A stretch of DNA of 64,000 bases from G963667975 sp963677395 (GCA_963677395.2 OY781965.2:2294001-2358000); one strand, 5' to 3'. Counted from the stretch's first letter, positions 52,101 through 62,267 are shown. A program made the numbers and translations. Notes: a model not told the origin generated them from the sequence alone.

Positions 52101-52964
52101 ATGAAAACAATTCTTGTACCCATCGATTTTTCGCCGGTTTCCAGAAAACAGGCGGAATATGCAGCATTTTTAGCCAATAAATTAAATGCTGAAGTTTTGT
52201 TGTGTAATGTTATTTCCGATAACGTGTATATCGGTATTTCAGGTACCGGTGATGTGTTGGGTCCTGATCCTTTACATAACATGAAAATGGTTCAGAATTC
52301 TGAAGATTATTCTCATGAGAAACTTATGGAATTTCAAAAAGAGCTTTTTCAATGCTATTCTGAAGTCAAATGGAAAATCAAAACATTAAGAGGTGATGCC
52401 GTTTATGAACTCCTCCGGTATATTGAAAAATATCCGCCTATGCTTGTATTGATGGGGATGAATAAGGCAGTAGAAGGAACTTCTGCAAGTGAAAGTGTGA
52501 TTATTGATATTGTTAAAAAATCGATCACTCCGGTATGGGTTTATCTTGATAAAGAAAGTACTGATCATGAATTCAAAAAAGTAGTCTATACGACAGACTT
52601 TATGCATCCGGATAAAGAAATAATTGAGGATCTTCTTGCATTTTTGAAACCATTTTCCGTAAAATTATACTGTGTTCATATTTGCTTGGATGGTAATTAT
52701 TTACGAGCATTTTCACATATGAGTGATCTGAAAGCATATTTTAAAAATGAGTATTTGGAAGAAAAAATAGTATTTGATGTACTTGAAGAACGAAAAGCCG
52801 GTATTGCAATTAAGAATTTTATTCAGCAAAATCAGATAGACCTGATCAGTTATGTTCCAACGAGCAAAAATATGTTTGAACGATTGTTCCGAAACAGACT
52901 TTCCAGAAAACATATCATCGAAACCAAGCTTCCCATACTTGCCTGGAAAGTTCGTGATGAATAG
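52101..52964 (+). CDS. Universal stress protein, tandem UspA domains (287 aa)
   Basis: Two Usp-type alpha/beta domains: the first starts ILVPIDFSPVSRKQAEYAAF and the second KVVYTTDFMHPDKEIIEDLL. The first domain has LVLMGMNK where the usual GxxG ATP-loop lies, so nucleotide binding is uncertain. Such proteins act in stress and starvation survival; partners unknown. Confidence 0.88.
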   Translation: MKTILVPIDFSPVSRKQAEYAAFLANKLNAEVLLCNVISDNVYIGISGTGDVLGPDPLHNMKMVQNSEDYSHEKLMEFQKELFQCYSEVKWKIKTLRGDAVYELLRYIEKYPPMLVLMGMNKAVEGTSASESVIIDIVKKSITPVWVYLDKESTDHEFKKVVYTTDFMHPDKEIIEDLLAFLKPFSVKLYCVHICLDGNYLRAFSHMSDLKAYFKNEYLEEKIVFDVLEERKAGIAIKNFIQQNQIDLISYVPTSKNMFERLFRNRLSRKHIIETKLPILAWKVRDE

Positions 52965-53051
52965 ATTATATTATATTAATCTAATGATATTGACGAAGCT
53001 TCATTATTTACTCAAAATACCTATTTTTACATTTCAGAAATAATTAAGAAG

Positions 53052-53681
53052 GTGAAAAAAGGTATTATTCTGATTCTCTTATTGTTGAATGTTTTATTGC
53101 TTAGCTTTTGTAACGACATTGAAGAGCGGATGGACAAAAGGTTTAATCTTCATGAGCTTCAGCGCGATCTTGGTTTTATGGATGAAATGGATTTGTTGAG
53201 CGAAAACCAATTATTGATATTCAGAGCTTTCATTAATGATAAAATTATGAATGACAGTTTGAGATGGCTTGAACAACATACCTATCGTCAGCTCTGGGGA
53301 TACGCGGCAAGTTATACCCCTATGGATGAAGCCCTTTCTGAAAAATTAAAAGCAGATAAGATGCAACAGATAATTTCGATTAAAATGGATGGTGCATATA
53401 CTGATAGTTTGTTTTTTTCGTTTACCTGTAGTAACTTTACAGGTAAGCCCGTTAGAAGTATTTTGGCAGAAGTAATTTTACTTAATGAGTATAATAATGA
53501 ATTCGGAAGGCTGAAATTGAAGCAGATAGATAGTATTCCATCAGGAAAGTCTGTTCAGATCAAAAGTGATAATTCATTACTGTTTACCTATAAGGAAACA
53601 AAAAATGCCACCTATAAACCTATTGTAAAACGTATTTTGTTTTGCGATGGCGAAGAAATGGTAAATGCAATATATCAATAA
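53052..53681 (+). CDS. Probable lipoprotein (209 aa)
   Basis: GTG start with a lipoprotein signal: IILILLLLNVLLLSFC with the lipobox Cys at about residue 19. The rest is alpha/beta, with strands near KSVQIKSDNSLLFTY. Anchored to a membrane; function unknown. Likely co-transcribed with the next gene (11 bp apart). Confidence 0.7.
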   Translation: MKKGIILILLLLNVLLLSFCNDIEERMDKRFNLHELQRDLGFMDEMDLLSENQLLIFRAFINDKIMNDSLRWLEQHTYRQLWGYAASYTPMDEALSEKLKADKMQQIISIKMDGAYTDSLFFSFTCSNFTGKPVRSILAEVILLNEYNNEFGRLKLKQIDSIPSGKSVQIKSDNSLLFTYKETKNATYKPIVKRILFCDGEEMVNAIYQ

Positions 53682-53692
53682 ATTAAATAGAT

Positions 53693-54301
53693 ATGAATCG
53701 TAGTTTTACAACATTGATTTTTTTCGTGTTATCAGTTGTTACAGGAATGAGTCAGGGGCTACGGAACTATACTCAGCCGATAGATACAGCTTTTACTGAT
53801 TTAAAACCCAGAACACGATATTTTGTAGAAACAGGTGCAGGTTTTGGAAGCTTAGGGAAAAACAGCAAATTCAATGAAACATTTACTCGTGCGGGTGTGT
53901 CATTTTCTCCTGTAAAGAAGCTGAACATAACCACAATTGTTGGAGTAGGATCTCAAACCTATAATTTCAATTCGGCAAATTCGGAGTCAAATTTTTCCAA
54001 ACGATTTGATTCAAAAAGCCAAAACGTATGGATAGGAGGAGAGTATGAACTTTCGAAAAAAGTTACAATCCAGGCATCGTTTTTTTATCAGAAATCTGTA
54101 TTTGACCCGAATGGATTAAATCCAAGAGCAACTGACTTTAATCAGGCTGGAGGAACCTTTGATATTAAATATAAAATAAACCCCAATTTTGAAATAAATG
54201 GGGGGATACGTGTAATTCAGGGTACTTACCCTTCTCTTTATGATAGCTTTTATGATTTGGACAGAGGAATAAACCACAGGGGCTTTTTATACCCCTGGTA
54301 A
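53693..54301 (+). CDS. Outer membrane beta-barrel-like protein (202 aa)
   Basis: A signal peptide (LIFFVLSVVTGMSQ) followed by alternating amphipathic strands (YFVETGAGFGSLGKNS, NVWIGGEYELSKKVTIQASF, FEINGGIRVI), typical of small outer membrane barrels. It ends YPW, next to a hairpin in the mRNA. Length suggests a small barrel or a shortened one. Confidence 0.7.
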   Translation: MNRSFTTLIFFVLSVVTGMSQGLRNYTQPIDTAFTDLKPRTRYFVETGAGFGSLGKNSKFNETFTRAGVSFSPVKKLNITTIVGVGSQTYNFNSANSESNFSKRFDSKSQNVWIGGEYELSKKVTIQASFFYQKSVFDPNGLNPRATDFNQAGGTFDIKYKINPNFEINGGIRVIQGTYPSLYDSFYDLDRGINHRGFLYPW

Positions 54302-54308
54302 TTTACCT

Positions 54309-54671
54309 TTACTCATCTAAATGTGAATCATCTACAAATGCATCAGTATCTGCAGCATCAAGAGATTCATGTTCGCCACCTTCTTCTCCTTCATCACCCA
54401 AACCGCGTAGCTTAACTTTTGGTTCATCTTCATGCATTAAATATGCCTTTTCAAACTCTTCGTCAGTCATTTTGGTATCGATCTTTACATCAACTTTTAC
54501 CATGTAGATTGCATTTTCAGTTTCTAAGGGCACAACAAAAATAGTGTCGCCATTTGGCTTCTGGATTTTTTGAACTTTGTCGGAATAGCCATACGGATAT
54601 GTCTTCTGAATCTCTTCTTTGATTTCAGAGGGAAGATTGTTTAGGCTGATTATCACACGTTTTTTGCTCAT
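54309..54671 (-). CDS. Hypothetical acidic protein (120 aa)
   Basis: The N-terminal half (VIISLNNLPSEIKEEIQKTY) is folded; the C-terminus is very acidic (EDEPKVKLRGLGDEGEEGGE). Cytoplasmic, with no signal. No family was recognised; it converges with the 53693 gene. Confidence 0.65.
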   Translation of the reverse strand: MSKKRVIISLNNLPSEIKEEIQKTYPYGYSDKVQKIQKPNGDTIFVVPLETENAIYMVKVDVKIDTKMTDEEFEKAYLMHEDEPKVKLRGLGDEGEEGGEHESLDAADTDAFVDDSHLDE

Positions 54672-54733
54672 CGCTTAAATCAGTTTTTGATTTGCAAGTA
54701 TAAGCTTTTTTTGAAATAACAAGCAAGCAGAAT

Positions 54734-56710
54734 TTATTTCTGTGTGCTTGTTTTTTTATTTTTTTTTACCCATTGCGAAGTCTGCAAAAAAGAAAAAGCA
54801 TAGTTTTTCAATTTCTTTTGAATTTCAGGCTTTTGCAAAGCATAATTTTTGGTATCATTATATCTGTATTGATAAAGTGATTCATCAGCACCCTGACGAT
54901 ACACATAAAACCATTCATTGTTGATACACCCGATTTTGTCATCAGCTGTGAAAAAAATACAGGGTCTTACCTCTTTTTGTAAATCAATTCCTGCTGTATT
55001 ATTGGTATATGAAACGCCTAAAAGCCCCATAACAGTTGGAAAAACATCGATTTGGCCTCCCAAAGCGTCCGATTTGCGGTTTGCAAGTGAATAATCACCT
55101 GCAAAGATTATAAACGGTGTATGGTGATAGGATAGAGGCATATCGTACACATTTTCGCCCCAAACTCCACCATGATCGGCAATAAAAACAAACAGCGTAT
55201 TTTTATACCACGTTTCGTGCTTTGCAAGCTCCAGAAAATGATGAATAGCCCAATCTGCATATTCTACAATTTGATGCCGGATATCTGCTGATTTGGGCTT
55301 GAATGAGATCTCTTTCGGAATGGTATATGGGCCATGATCGCTGGCTGTCATAAATGCAGCAAAAAATGGTTTTTGATTTGTTGATAGTTTGTTGAGGATG
55401 GGTATTGAATATTCAAACATAAAATGGTCGGGAACACCCAGTGTACTTACTACTTTTTCTGAAGGATAGTCTTTTTGAGATATAATCTGTTGGATTCCGT
55501 TTGCTTTTAAGAAACCACCCACATTGTCGAACTGATCGTCATGAGTAGTGAAATAAATTGTCTGATAGCCTTTACCGGCAAGTGTTTGCGGAAAACCAGT
55601 ATAATCTGGTATTTCCACGTCGTTCATCGGATGTTGCTTTAATAGGGCAGGGTAGGCAAATAACGTGGAAAATATTCCGTTAAAGGTATGAATCCCTGCT
55701 GTATATATATTGCTGAATGAGAGTGCTTTTTGAGAAAGTGTATCAAGCCAGGGCGTAAGATTGCTTTTTCCCAGAAATCCGGTTTTCTCAGCAGTCATAC
55801 TTTCCATAATCACTAAAACAACATTTTTTTGGGAAACACTGTCACCTGCAATTTTTCGGATAAAGGGAGATTCTCCTTCTTCTGAGTCCGGTAACAAAGA
55901 TTTTCGAACCATATTCAGGGCATCGGTATCGTTCATCAGATTTAACTCCTTATTTTCAGGAAGTTTACTGTCAAAATAACTTCTCAAAAATGTAAACACG
56001 GGATTTAATCCTAATTGATTTGGAAAAGCATAATTAGAGAAAAATGCAGTTCCAACTCTGATAGGCGATTTTTGCTCGATTCTTCCCCGAATCAATATCA
56101 ATGTTATAAACAGGAAGAAAAGCGAAATTCCAATTTGCAAAGGAAGTCTTTTGAATGAGAAAAACTGGATTTTATCAAAATGACAAAGAAGTGTTTTTTT
56201 AAGTATCTTATTGATAACTAAGATAAAAGAGATGGATAACAGGACGAATACAACTGAAAAAACAGCATATCTCCACTCCTGAAAAATCATTTTAAACATA
56301 AATACCGGACTATCAATCCAGTTCATAGCTGCAATGGTGATTCTTGAAAAATAGTAATTGAAATAGGGGATATCGCCAGCGCATATCAAAAACGAAAAGA
56401 GATAAAGCAATATGCTGTAATAATGGAGTGTGTAAAATAAAGTTTTGAATTTCAATCCACTACAATAGCTAATTAGTAAGATGAGAATCGGAAGAATAAG
56501 AATGTATCCGGAAATTACGGTATCAAATCGTAAACCCATCCAAAAGGCTGTCAAAATCAATCCAAAGGGATTGGGTAATACATCGAGTTGTTTTAATTCT
56601 GTAAGAAACAACAGAATTCGGAACGTGGTGAAAAACAGTATTCCAAAGCCATATACTGAAAGAATGTATCGGAACTGAACCGGAATCCGTTGCCAGAGTT
56701 TTTTTACCAT
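54734..56710 (-). CDS. LTA synthase-family sulfatase-fold membrane protein (658 aa)
   Basis: Five N-terminal membrane helices (for example YGFGILFFTTFRILLFLTEL, YILILPILILLISYCSGL) are followed by an extracytoplasmic sulfatase-like domain. The active-site pieces expected of this family are visible: MES (metal Glu), a GIHTFNGIFST loop with the nucleophile Thr, and IADHGG (metal Asp/His). In Bacteroidota such enzymes act as phosphoglycerol or phosphoethanolamine transferases on surface glycolipids. It lies beside a PagL-like gene, suggesting an envelope lipid-modification cluster. Confidence 0.85.
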   Translation of the reverse strand: MVKKLWQRIPVQFRYILSVYGFGILFFTTFRILLFLTELKQLDVLPNPFGLILTAFWMGLRFDTVISGYILILPILILLISYCSGLKFKTLFYTLHYYSILLYLFSFLICAGDIPYFNYYFSRITIAAMNWIDSPVFMFKMIFQEWRYAVFSVVFVLLSISFILVINKILKKTLLCHFDKIQFFSFKRLPLQIGISLFFLFITLILIRGRIEQKSPIRVGTAFFSNYAFPNQLGLNPVFTFLRSYFDSKLPENKELNLMNDTDALNMVRKSLLPDSEEGESPFIRKIAGDSVSQKNVVLVIMESMTAEKTGFLGKSNLTPWLDTLSQKALSFSNIYTAGIHTFNGIFSTLFAYPALLKQHPMNDVEIPDYTGFPQTLAGKGYQTIYFTTHDDQFDNVGGFLKANGIQQIISQKDYPSEKVVSTLGVPDHFMFEYSIPILNKLSTNQKPFFAAFMTASDHGPYTIPKEISFKPKSADIRHQIVEYADWAIHHFLELAKHETWYKNTLFVFIADHGGVWGENVYDMPLSYHHTPFIIFAGDYSLANRKSDALGGQIDVFPTVMGLLGVSYTNNTAGIDLQKEVRPCIFFTADDKIGCINNEWFYVYRQGADESLYQYRYNDTKNYALQKPEIQKKLKNYAFSFLQTSQWVKKNKKTSTQK

Positions 56711-57783
56711 GCGTAATTTAAGCTATATTGTAGATAATCAGCAGTTTGTTTTTGATTTAGCAAAACAATTCCCACGAACAGGTTGTGTGTAAAATAATAT
56801 CTGGTACCTATTTTTGCAAACCAGTTGTGGTTTTCTTGCCCCGAATCGTAAAGGTAAATACCAAGCTGCGAAACAAATCCGAAATGAGAAACCATAAATT
56901 CATGTCCTCCGGCAATTCCGATACGTTGATGGTAGTCGGCAGTATATTCCTTGTCGAAAATACGTCCCTGACGATGAATAAATTCAATGTTTGCTTCCAA
57001 TAAATTTTTATTTGTAATGTATTTTCGAATTCCTCCGATTGCCGAAAACGTTTTATAATACTTATTTATCTCTTCATTGGTATTTCTAAGTCCAAAGCTA
57101 ATTCCGAAGAATGGCTTGGCAGGTTGTAAATCTTTTTCGTACGAAGGATTCATTTCTGTTCTACGCTGATGATAGGCCAGTTTGTAATTTGCATGCACAC
57201 CAAAACTAAAAATATTTACGCCTAAGTTTGGTAGAAACATGCTGGCATTGGATGCATGTGCACCTGTGCCATTAATTCCGACACTCCAATTGTTGTTTAT
57301 TATGTAATCGGCATATAGTCCCAACCGTAAAAAGATGTTTGGATTTTTGCTGATAAATAAATTTCTGTGCTGGGGCGATGTAACATCAGGATTGTAAAGT
57401 TCGGTTGCTACGGCAAAGCCTAATCCCAAATGTCCGTACACACAAAATCGATTGCTCTTGTAAAATGTAGGTTCAATAAAAAATGTGCTGCCGATTATCG
57501 TTCCCAGAATTTCACTGTTGATATGAATAATATCGGCTGAGAAACCGAATTGTGTTTTGCGATAGGTGTTTTTCCAGAATGAATTACTCCTGAACGGACG
57601 ATAGAATTTCAAATGTAATTCTGCTGTAGAAGGGCTTATATCCTTGATCCGGTGAGAATGAGGCCAAACTTGTCCGTAACTTAATCCGGCATGTATAGGA
57701 GTGCCAATGGTTTCGTTCTGAGATGTTTGTGCTGTTGAAAATGTGCTGATAAACAGAAATAACAGTATAAGGGAGCGTTTCAT
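56704..57783 (-). CDS. PagL-like lipid A deacylase / acyloxyacyl hydrolase (359 aa)
   Basis: A signal peptide (LILLFLFISTFSTAQ) followed by barrel strands; the catalytic-type motif GAHASNASMFLPNLGVN (H176 and S178) matches the His-x-Ser of PagL-type lipid A 3-O-deacylases. It overlaps the LTA-synthase-like gene by 7 bp, so the two are co-transcribed. It would remove an acyl chain from lipid A in the outer membrane. Confidence 0.78.
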   Translation of the reverse strand: MKRSLILLFLFISTFSTAQTSQNETIGTPIHAGLSYGQVWPHSHRIKDISPSTAELHLKFYRPFRSNSFWKNTYRKTQFGFSADIIHINSEILGTIIGSTFFIEPTFYKSNRFCVYGHLGLGFAVATELYNPDVTSPQHRNLFISKNPNIFLRLGLYADYIINNNWSVGINGTGAHASNASMFLPNLGVNIFSFGVHANYKLAYHQRRTEMNPSYEKDLQPAKPFFGISFGLRNTNEEINKYYKTFSAIGGIRKYITNKNLLEANIEFIHRQGRIFDKEYTADYHQRIGIAGGHEFMVSHFGFVSQLGIYLYDSGQENHNWFAKIGTRYYFTHNLFVGIVLLNQKQTADYLQYSLNYAW

Positions 57784-57827
57784 TTTTGATGCTTTTTAAT
57801 GTGAGCAATTGGGATACAACCATGGTT

Positions 57828-60281
57828 TTAAAACTGATATTCGAGTGTCAGGAGAAAGCCTCTGGGTATTTGAGTTTCCAGAACCCAGCGTTTGCCATCC
57901 TTGGTTTTAGGAGGAAATGTAAATTCGGAAAGCTGAAAACCAAGGTCTATCAGATTATAAACAGATAATGCAACAGATGCCTTCTTTTTCCTGAGTGTAA
58001 AATTATATTTTCCTCTCAATTCAAAGTCATAAAAACAATCTTCACGACGGCTGGTTTGCCCGGTAAAGGGGTTGTCGCCCTTCACATTGTTATTCCAGAT
58101 AGCTATTTGCCGGTTCGTTCCATCACTGGTAACAGAAAAGTCATAATCGTTAAATGATTGACCATCACGATATTTGTATTGAGCTGCCAGTGAAAAATGC
58201 TTACTCAGATTAAACGAAGCAAAGAAGCGTAAAATATAGGATCGATCGCTATCCATACGTCCTAAATAGTTGATAAACAAATTCGGGTTTGCCGATGTTT
58301 CGGATAATACCCCGACTGAATTTTGTAAAATACCATTTCCTAATGCAGCATATCCTACAACCATGTATTGTGTAAACGAGAAAGAAAGAAAAGTGCGGGG
58401 TGATTCATATTCATATTTCACCGTATTACTGAGCGAAAATGGATGGTCATACATCCATGAATCATTTTCTATTCCTTGCTGCATTTTTTCTACCGGGAAT
58501 GGAACTACTTTATAGTTAACTCTGCCATTGCCGAGATAATAAATTGGTTTACCGAAAGCAGCTTCTGTAGAACTGAATGTGCCGTAATCTTCAGCTTTGC
58601 CATCATACGCCACACTCCAGATATTTTCAAATTTGCGATAATTTAAACTGATTGTAAAACGGCTTCTTCCGGCTTTAAATGTAAGTGGAATATCAAAATA
58701 CCACATTACGGGTTGCTTTAAATTATTGGATAATGAGTGCCATCCACTTCCGGTAGTTGTAAATAAAGAACCTTTTTCTGAACGTTGATATAGTTGATCG
58801 TTATTGGCATCATTCCAGTAAAATGTTGTTCCGGTAAGATAATTTGCATTCAGAAATCGCAGAACATCCGATTCGAATGGAATAGCAGTCCTGCCTGCGA
58901 TGATTTCGAATTTTAACCATTTGAAAGGAGTAAAAGCAACATCAAGGTTGGTCTCCCATTCAGGACGAATGAAGGTGCTGCCCGAAGTATGAAATCCCTG
59001 AAGAGCTAATCCTCCGTATAGTGCGTAGCTGAACAATTTTTTTGATTTCGAATATTCCAAACCAGCATTGTTGTTCAAAAGCATTCCTGACCAATTGTCC
59101 GATTTCCATTCGGTTACATAAAGTGAGCTGAATTTGGTGTCGGAAGTTTGATAGTATTGAGGATTGTATGATTCTTTTTGTAAAGGAGAGCCATTTAGAA
59201 TACCATTAAATAGCTTTGTTTTCAGCGTTAATCCTTCAGACAGCTTGTTTTCACTTTTGAAACTGAAGGATGTTTCCCAATAATTTCCATCGGCATACCA
59301 AGGTTCAAGTGCTTCACCATCAACATCAATAACGTTCCGGTAAAAATTAGGTGTGTTGTGTTCTGTCTTTTTGTATCCCAGATTAAACCCAAGAGAATAA
59401 TGCCCGTTTCGAACTTGTTTTTTGCCACCAACAGTAAGTGAAAGTGCATTGTATTTTGCCGTTTCATCACGATCCATAAAATATTCTGCATTCATGTGAT
59501 TACGACTTTGCAGCGAAAAGAGATAAAAGTTCTTATCAAAAAAAGCTCTGTTTATCAGCGGTAAATCACCACCCAGAGTTGCAATAATGTAATATTCAGG
59601 ATAGTACTTATTTATTCCATTATAATTGAATCCGGTGAACATTCTTCTGCCCGAATTCAGACTCAAAAATTGCTGGTAAGATTTTCCGTTGATTTGAACT
59701 GGCAAACTCAGATAGAGGTTAACAGCATTGGCTGTTTTTTTACGGTTTTCGATAGGGTAGAGCAGGCGTTCGTATGGAGAAGCATGTCCTGCTGTTTCAT
59801 GAATGATGTTATCTGCTCCCGGAAATCTGCCACCCAATGAACCATGATTCCACTGAAGCATTGCTGTATTTTGCTGATAATCGTCACGGTAATATCCAAG
59901 GGTGAAGTGGGTTGCATCAATTCGCAAACCCATTTGATTCAACTGAAGTTTGTGCAATGAGTTGCCCGGAGAAAATAGATCATTGATAATCACATCTTCA
60001 AATTCATATTGATTCCATTTAAACGATGCACCCATCCATGAAAAGGAAAATCGGTCAGGAGTGGAAAAATCGCCAGTGGTTTCTGTTTGATAAATGGCAA
60101 AACCGTTCAAATTGTCAATGTAGTGCTCCGGAGTGTAGAGACCATAAAATTTTCGCAAAAAACTGTTGGAAATTTGCTTATCAGAAATAGAGGAAGTATC
60201 GGTTTTACTGCTTTGTGCTGATGCTGAAAAAGAGCATGTTATGAGTAAAATGATTCCGATAAAAGTTTTTATTATTCTCAT
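57828..60281 (-). CDS. TonB-dependent receptor-like outer membrane protein (817 aa)
   Basis: A signal peptide (GIILLITCSFSASAQ) and a long series of amphipathic strands ending in RGFLLTLEYQF, the C-terminal barrel signature. The N-terminal 110 residues resemble a shortened plug (GASFKWNQYEFEDVIIND). A TonB-box or carboxypeptidase-like domain was not seen, so it may be a barrel relative rather than an active transporter. Substrate unknown. Confidence 0.7.
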   Translation of the reverse strand: MRIIKTFIGIILLITCSFSASAQSSKTDTSSISDKQISNSFLRKFYGLYTPEHYIDNLNGFAIYQTETTGDFSTPDRFSFSWMGASFKWNQYEFEDVIINDLFSPGNSLHKLQLNQMGLRIDATHFTLGYYRDDYQQNTAMLQWNHGSLGGRFPGADNIIHETAGHASPYERLLYPIENRKKTANAVNLYLSLPVQINGKSYQQFLSLNSGRRMFTGFNYNGINKYYPEYYIIATLGGDLPLINRAFFDKNFYLFSLQSRNHMNAEYFMDRDETAKYNALSLTVGGKKQVRNGHYSLGFNLGYKKTEHNTPNFYRNVIDVDGEALEPWYADGNYWETSFSFKSENKLSEGLTLKTKLFNGILNGSPLQKESYNPQYYQTSDTKFSSLYVTEWKSDNWSGMLLNNNAGLEYSKSKKLFSYALYGGLALQGFHTSGSTFIRPEWETNLDVAFTPFKWLKFEIIAGRTAIPFESDVLRFLNANYLTGTTFYWNDANNDQLYQRSEKGSLFTTTGSGWHSLSNNLKQPVMWYFDIPLTFKAGRSRFTISLNYRKFENIWSVAYDGKAEDYGTFSSTEAAFGKPIYYLGNGRVNYKVVPFPVEKMQQGIENDSWMYDHPFSLSNTVKYEYESPRTFLSFSFTQYMVVGYAALGNGILQNSVGVLSETSANPNLFINYLGRMDSDRSYILRFFASFNLSKHFSLAAQYKYRDGQSFNDYDFSVTSDGTNRQIAIWNNNVKGDNPFTGQTSRREDCFYDFELRGKYNFTLRKKKASVALSVYNLIDLGFQLSEFTFPPKTKDGKRWVLETQIPRGFLLTLEYQF

Positions 60282-60341
60282 TCTGTATCTCCTGAATCAA
60301 TTTGAGTTATGGGATTGCGAAAATACAATAAACTCGTGACT

Positions 60342-60366
60342 CAAACCTCATTATGAATGAGGTTTG
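60342..60366. promoter_or_regulatory. Palindrome upstream of the receptor-like gene
   Basis: The perfect 10-bp arms CAAACCTCAT and ATGAGGTTTG with loop TATGA lie 60 bp before the receptor-like start. Possible regulator site; no T-run, so not a clear terminator. Confidence 0.45.
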
Positions 60367-60555
60367 GGAAAATATACCCGGTAGTTTTTGGGAGAATATG
60401 TTACAGAATAATCATTTGAATCCGGATTAAAGAATCATATTCTTTGGTGTCTGGGCTTTCTGTCATTTTCTTTTTGATTAACAGAATATGTTTTGCGTAA
60501 TTAAGGAAGCTGATCTCCAATTTTATGTAATTTTAGCTTCTTAAAATACAGAATA

Positions 60556-61050
60556 ATGAAGAGTCGTGTTTTATTTAGAGAAAGCCAGAGTTTTAAACAA
60601 TGGTGGTTTTGGGCTTTGATTTCTTTGTTTGCAATATTTGCGATTGCCAGCTTTGTTTTACAAATTGTCTTTGGAATAAAGATTGGGAATAATCCTATGA
60701 GTGATATCGGGTTAGCAATTACCACATCGTTTATTTTATTGCTGGTGCTTTTTTTTAGTTCACTTCGCCTGGATACTCGTATGGACAGATATGGAATTCA
60801 TGTGCGTTTTTATCCGATTAGCCATAATTTCAAGCTTTACAGATGGAGCGAAATGCACTCAGTTACAGTCAGGGAATATCATCCATTGAAAGAGTATGGA
60901 GGCTGGGGAATACGTTTCGGAAAAAATGGCAAAGTGCTCTCTATTTCAGGAAAACAAGGTGTTCAGATAGAAATGAAGGATGGTGTCAGGCTTTTGATTG
61001 GAACACGCAAGCCACAGGATGCTCAAAAAGTAATAGAAGAATGTTTTTGA
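60556..61050 (+). CDS. DUF6141-like membrane protein (164 aa)
   Basis: Two membrane helices (WWFWALISLFAIFAIASFVL and ITTSFILLLVLFFSSL) followed by a PH-like beta domain (RMDRYGIHVRFYPISHNFKL, GWGIRFGKNGKVLSISGKQG). Matches the DUF6141 pattern; function unknown. Confidence 0.75.
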   Translation: MKSRVLFRESQSFKQWWFWALISLFAIFAIASFVLQIVFGIKIGNNPMSDIGLAITTSFILLLVLFFSSLRLDTRMDRYGIHVRFYPISHNFKLYRWSEMHSVTVREYHPLKEYGGWGIRFGKNGKVLSISGKQGVQIEMKDGVRLLIGTRKPQDAQKVIEECF

Positions 61051-61069
61051 TTGCCGGATGATGTAAAAT

Positions 61070-61106
61070 GCAAGGAGCCTTTGAGACAGCCCCTTGCGTT
61101 TTTTTA
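61070..61106 (+). terminator. Terminator between convergent genes
   Basis: GCAAGG (61070-61075) pairs with CCTTGC (61092-61097) and is followed by a long T-run overlapping the end of the regulator gene. Confidence 0.7.
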
Positions 61107-62267
61107 TTTTTTTAACGGGTGAGCATATCGTATAACATCAGCTCCGGTAATTGAATTATCGCAGAGAATGGCAAGACGTTCAATGACGTTTCTGAGTTCA
61201 CGAATGTTACCAGTCCAGCGAATCTTTTGAAGTTCTTCAATTGCATCCTGGGTGATTTTGAGCTTGGGCTTACCATTGTTTTGGCTGATATCGTTCAGAA
61301 AATGATCTGCCAGAAGAGGAATATCTTCCATACGGTCATTTAAAGATGGAACATCGATAATGATTACACTTATGCGGTGATAAAGGTCTTCGCGAAAGTT
61401 GCCCTTTTCAATCTCATCCTGAAGCTTTTTATTGGTTGCCGCAACTACCCTTACATTTACAGTTATATCTTTTTCGCCACCTACACGGGTGATTTTATTT
61501 TCTTGTAAAGCCCGTAAAACTTTAGCTTGAGCTGATAAACTCATATCACCGATTTCATCCAGAAACAGGGTGCCACCATCGGCCTGTTCAAAGTTTCCTT
61601 TTCGTTGCTTGATAGCTGAAGTAAAGGAGCCTTTTTCATGACCGAATAGTTCACTTTCAATAAGTTCTGATGGAATTGCAGCGCAGTTTACTTCAATAAA
61701 TGCCATTCCGGCACGATTACTTTTTTCGTGCAGCCAACGGGCAACAAGTTCTTTTCCTGTACCGTTTTCTCCGGTAATTAAAACACGAGCATCCGTTGGA
61801 GCTACGCGTTCAATCATTTCTTTTACCTGTTCTATTGCCGGAGAGTTTCCAACCATTTCATAGGTCTTACTTACTTTCTTTTTCAGAGCTTTGGTTTCGG
61901 TTACCAATGATGATTTATCAAGTGCATTGCGGAGTGTAATAAGTAATCTGTTTAAATCCAGTGGTTTTGCAATGTAGTCGTATGCTCCTTTTTTGATTGC
62001 ATCTACGGCAATATCAATGGTTCCGTGCCCTGAAATCATAACAATTGGAGTATCGGTAACCAGCATGGCTTTGTCCAGCACTTCCAGTCCATCCATTTGA
62101 GGCATCTTGATATCGCAGAGAATTACATCATACTTCTCTTTTTGAATCAGTTCGAGCCCGCTTTTACCATCAGCAGCCTCTTCAACATTGTATTTTTCGT
62201 ATTCCAAAATGTCGCGTAATGCGTTTCGGATAGGTTTTTCGTCGTCAATTACAAGTATTTTCGTCAT
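61104..62267 (-). CDS. NtrC-type response regulator lacking its DNA-binding domain (387 aa)
   Basis: A receiver domain (1-120) with phosphoacceptor D52 (CDIKMPQMDG) and an AAA+ domain with Walker A GENGTGKE (166-173) and Walker B GGTLFLDE (231-238). The sigma54-contact loop reads GSFTSA (213-218) instead of the canonical GAFTGA. The protein ends (YAHPLKK) right after the AAA+ subdomain, without the Fis-type HTH. It would be phosphorylated by a kinase elsewhere and may act on sigma54 without binding DNA, or through a partner. Confidence 0.9.
   Translation of the reverse strand: MTKILVIDDEKPIRNALRDILEYEKYNVEEAADGKSGLELIQKEKYDVILCDIKMPQMDGLEVLDKAMLVTDTPIVMISGHGTIDIAVDAIKKGAYDYIAKPLDLNRLLITLRNALDKSSLVTETKALKKKVSKTYEMVGNSPAIEQVKEMIERVAPTDARVLITGENGTGKELVARWLHEKSNRAGMAFIEVNCAAIPSELIESELFGHEKGSFTSAIKQRKGNFEQADGGTLFLDEIGDMSLSAQAKVLRALQENKITRVGGEKDITVNVRVVAATNKKLQDEIEKGNFREDLYHRISVIIIDVPSLNDRMEDIPLLADHFLNDISQNNGKPKLKITQDAIEELQKIRWTGNIRELRNVIERLAILCDNSITGADVIRYAHPLKK

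Noticed and set aside
54690..54770. T-rich hairpin near the end of the LTA-synthase-like gene
   Set aside because: The T-run on + codes for the Lys-rich C-terminus on -, and both flanking genes read leftward, so a + terminator has no obvious use.
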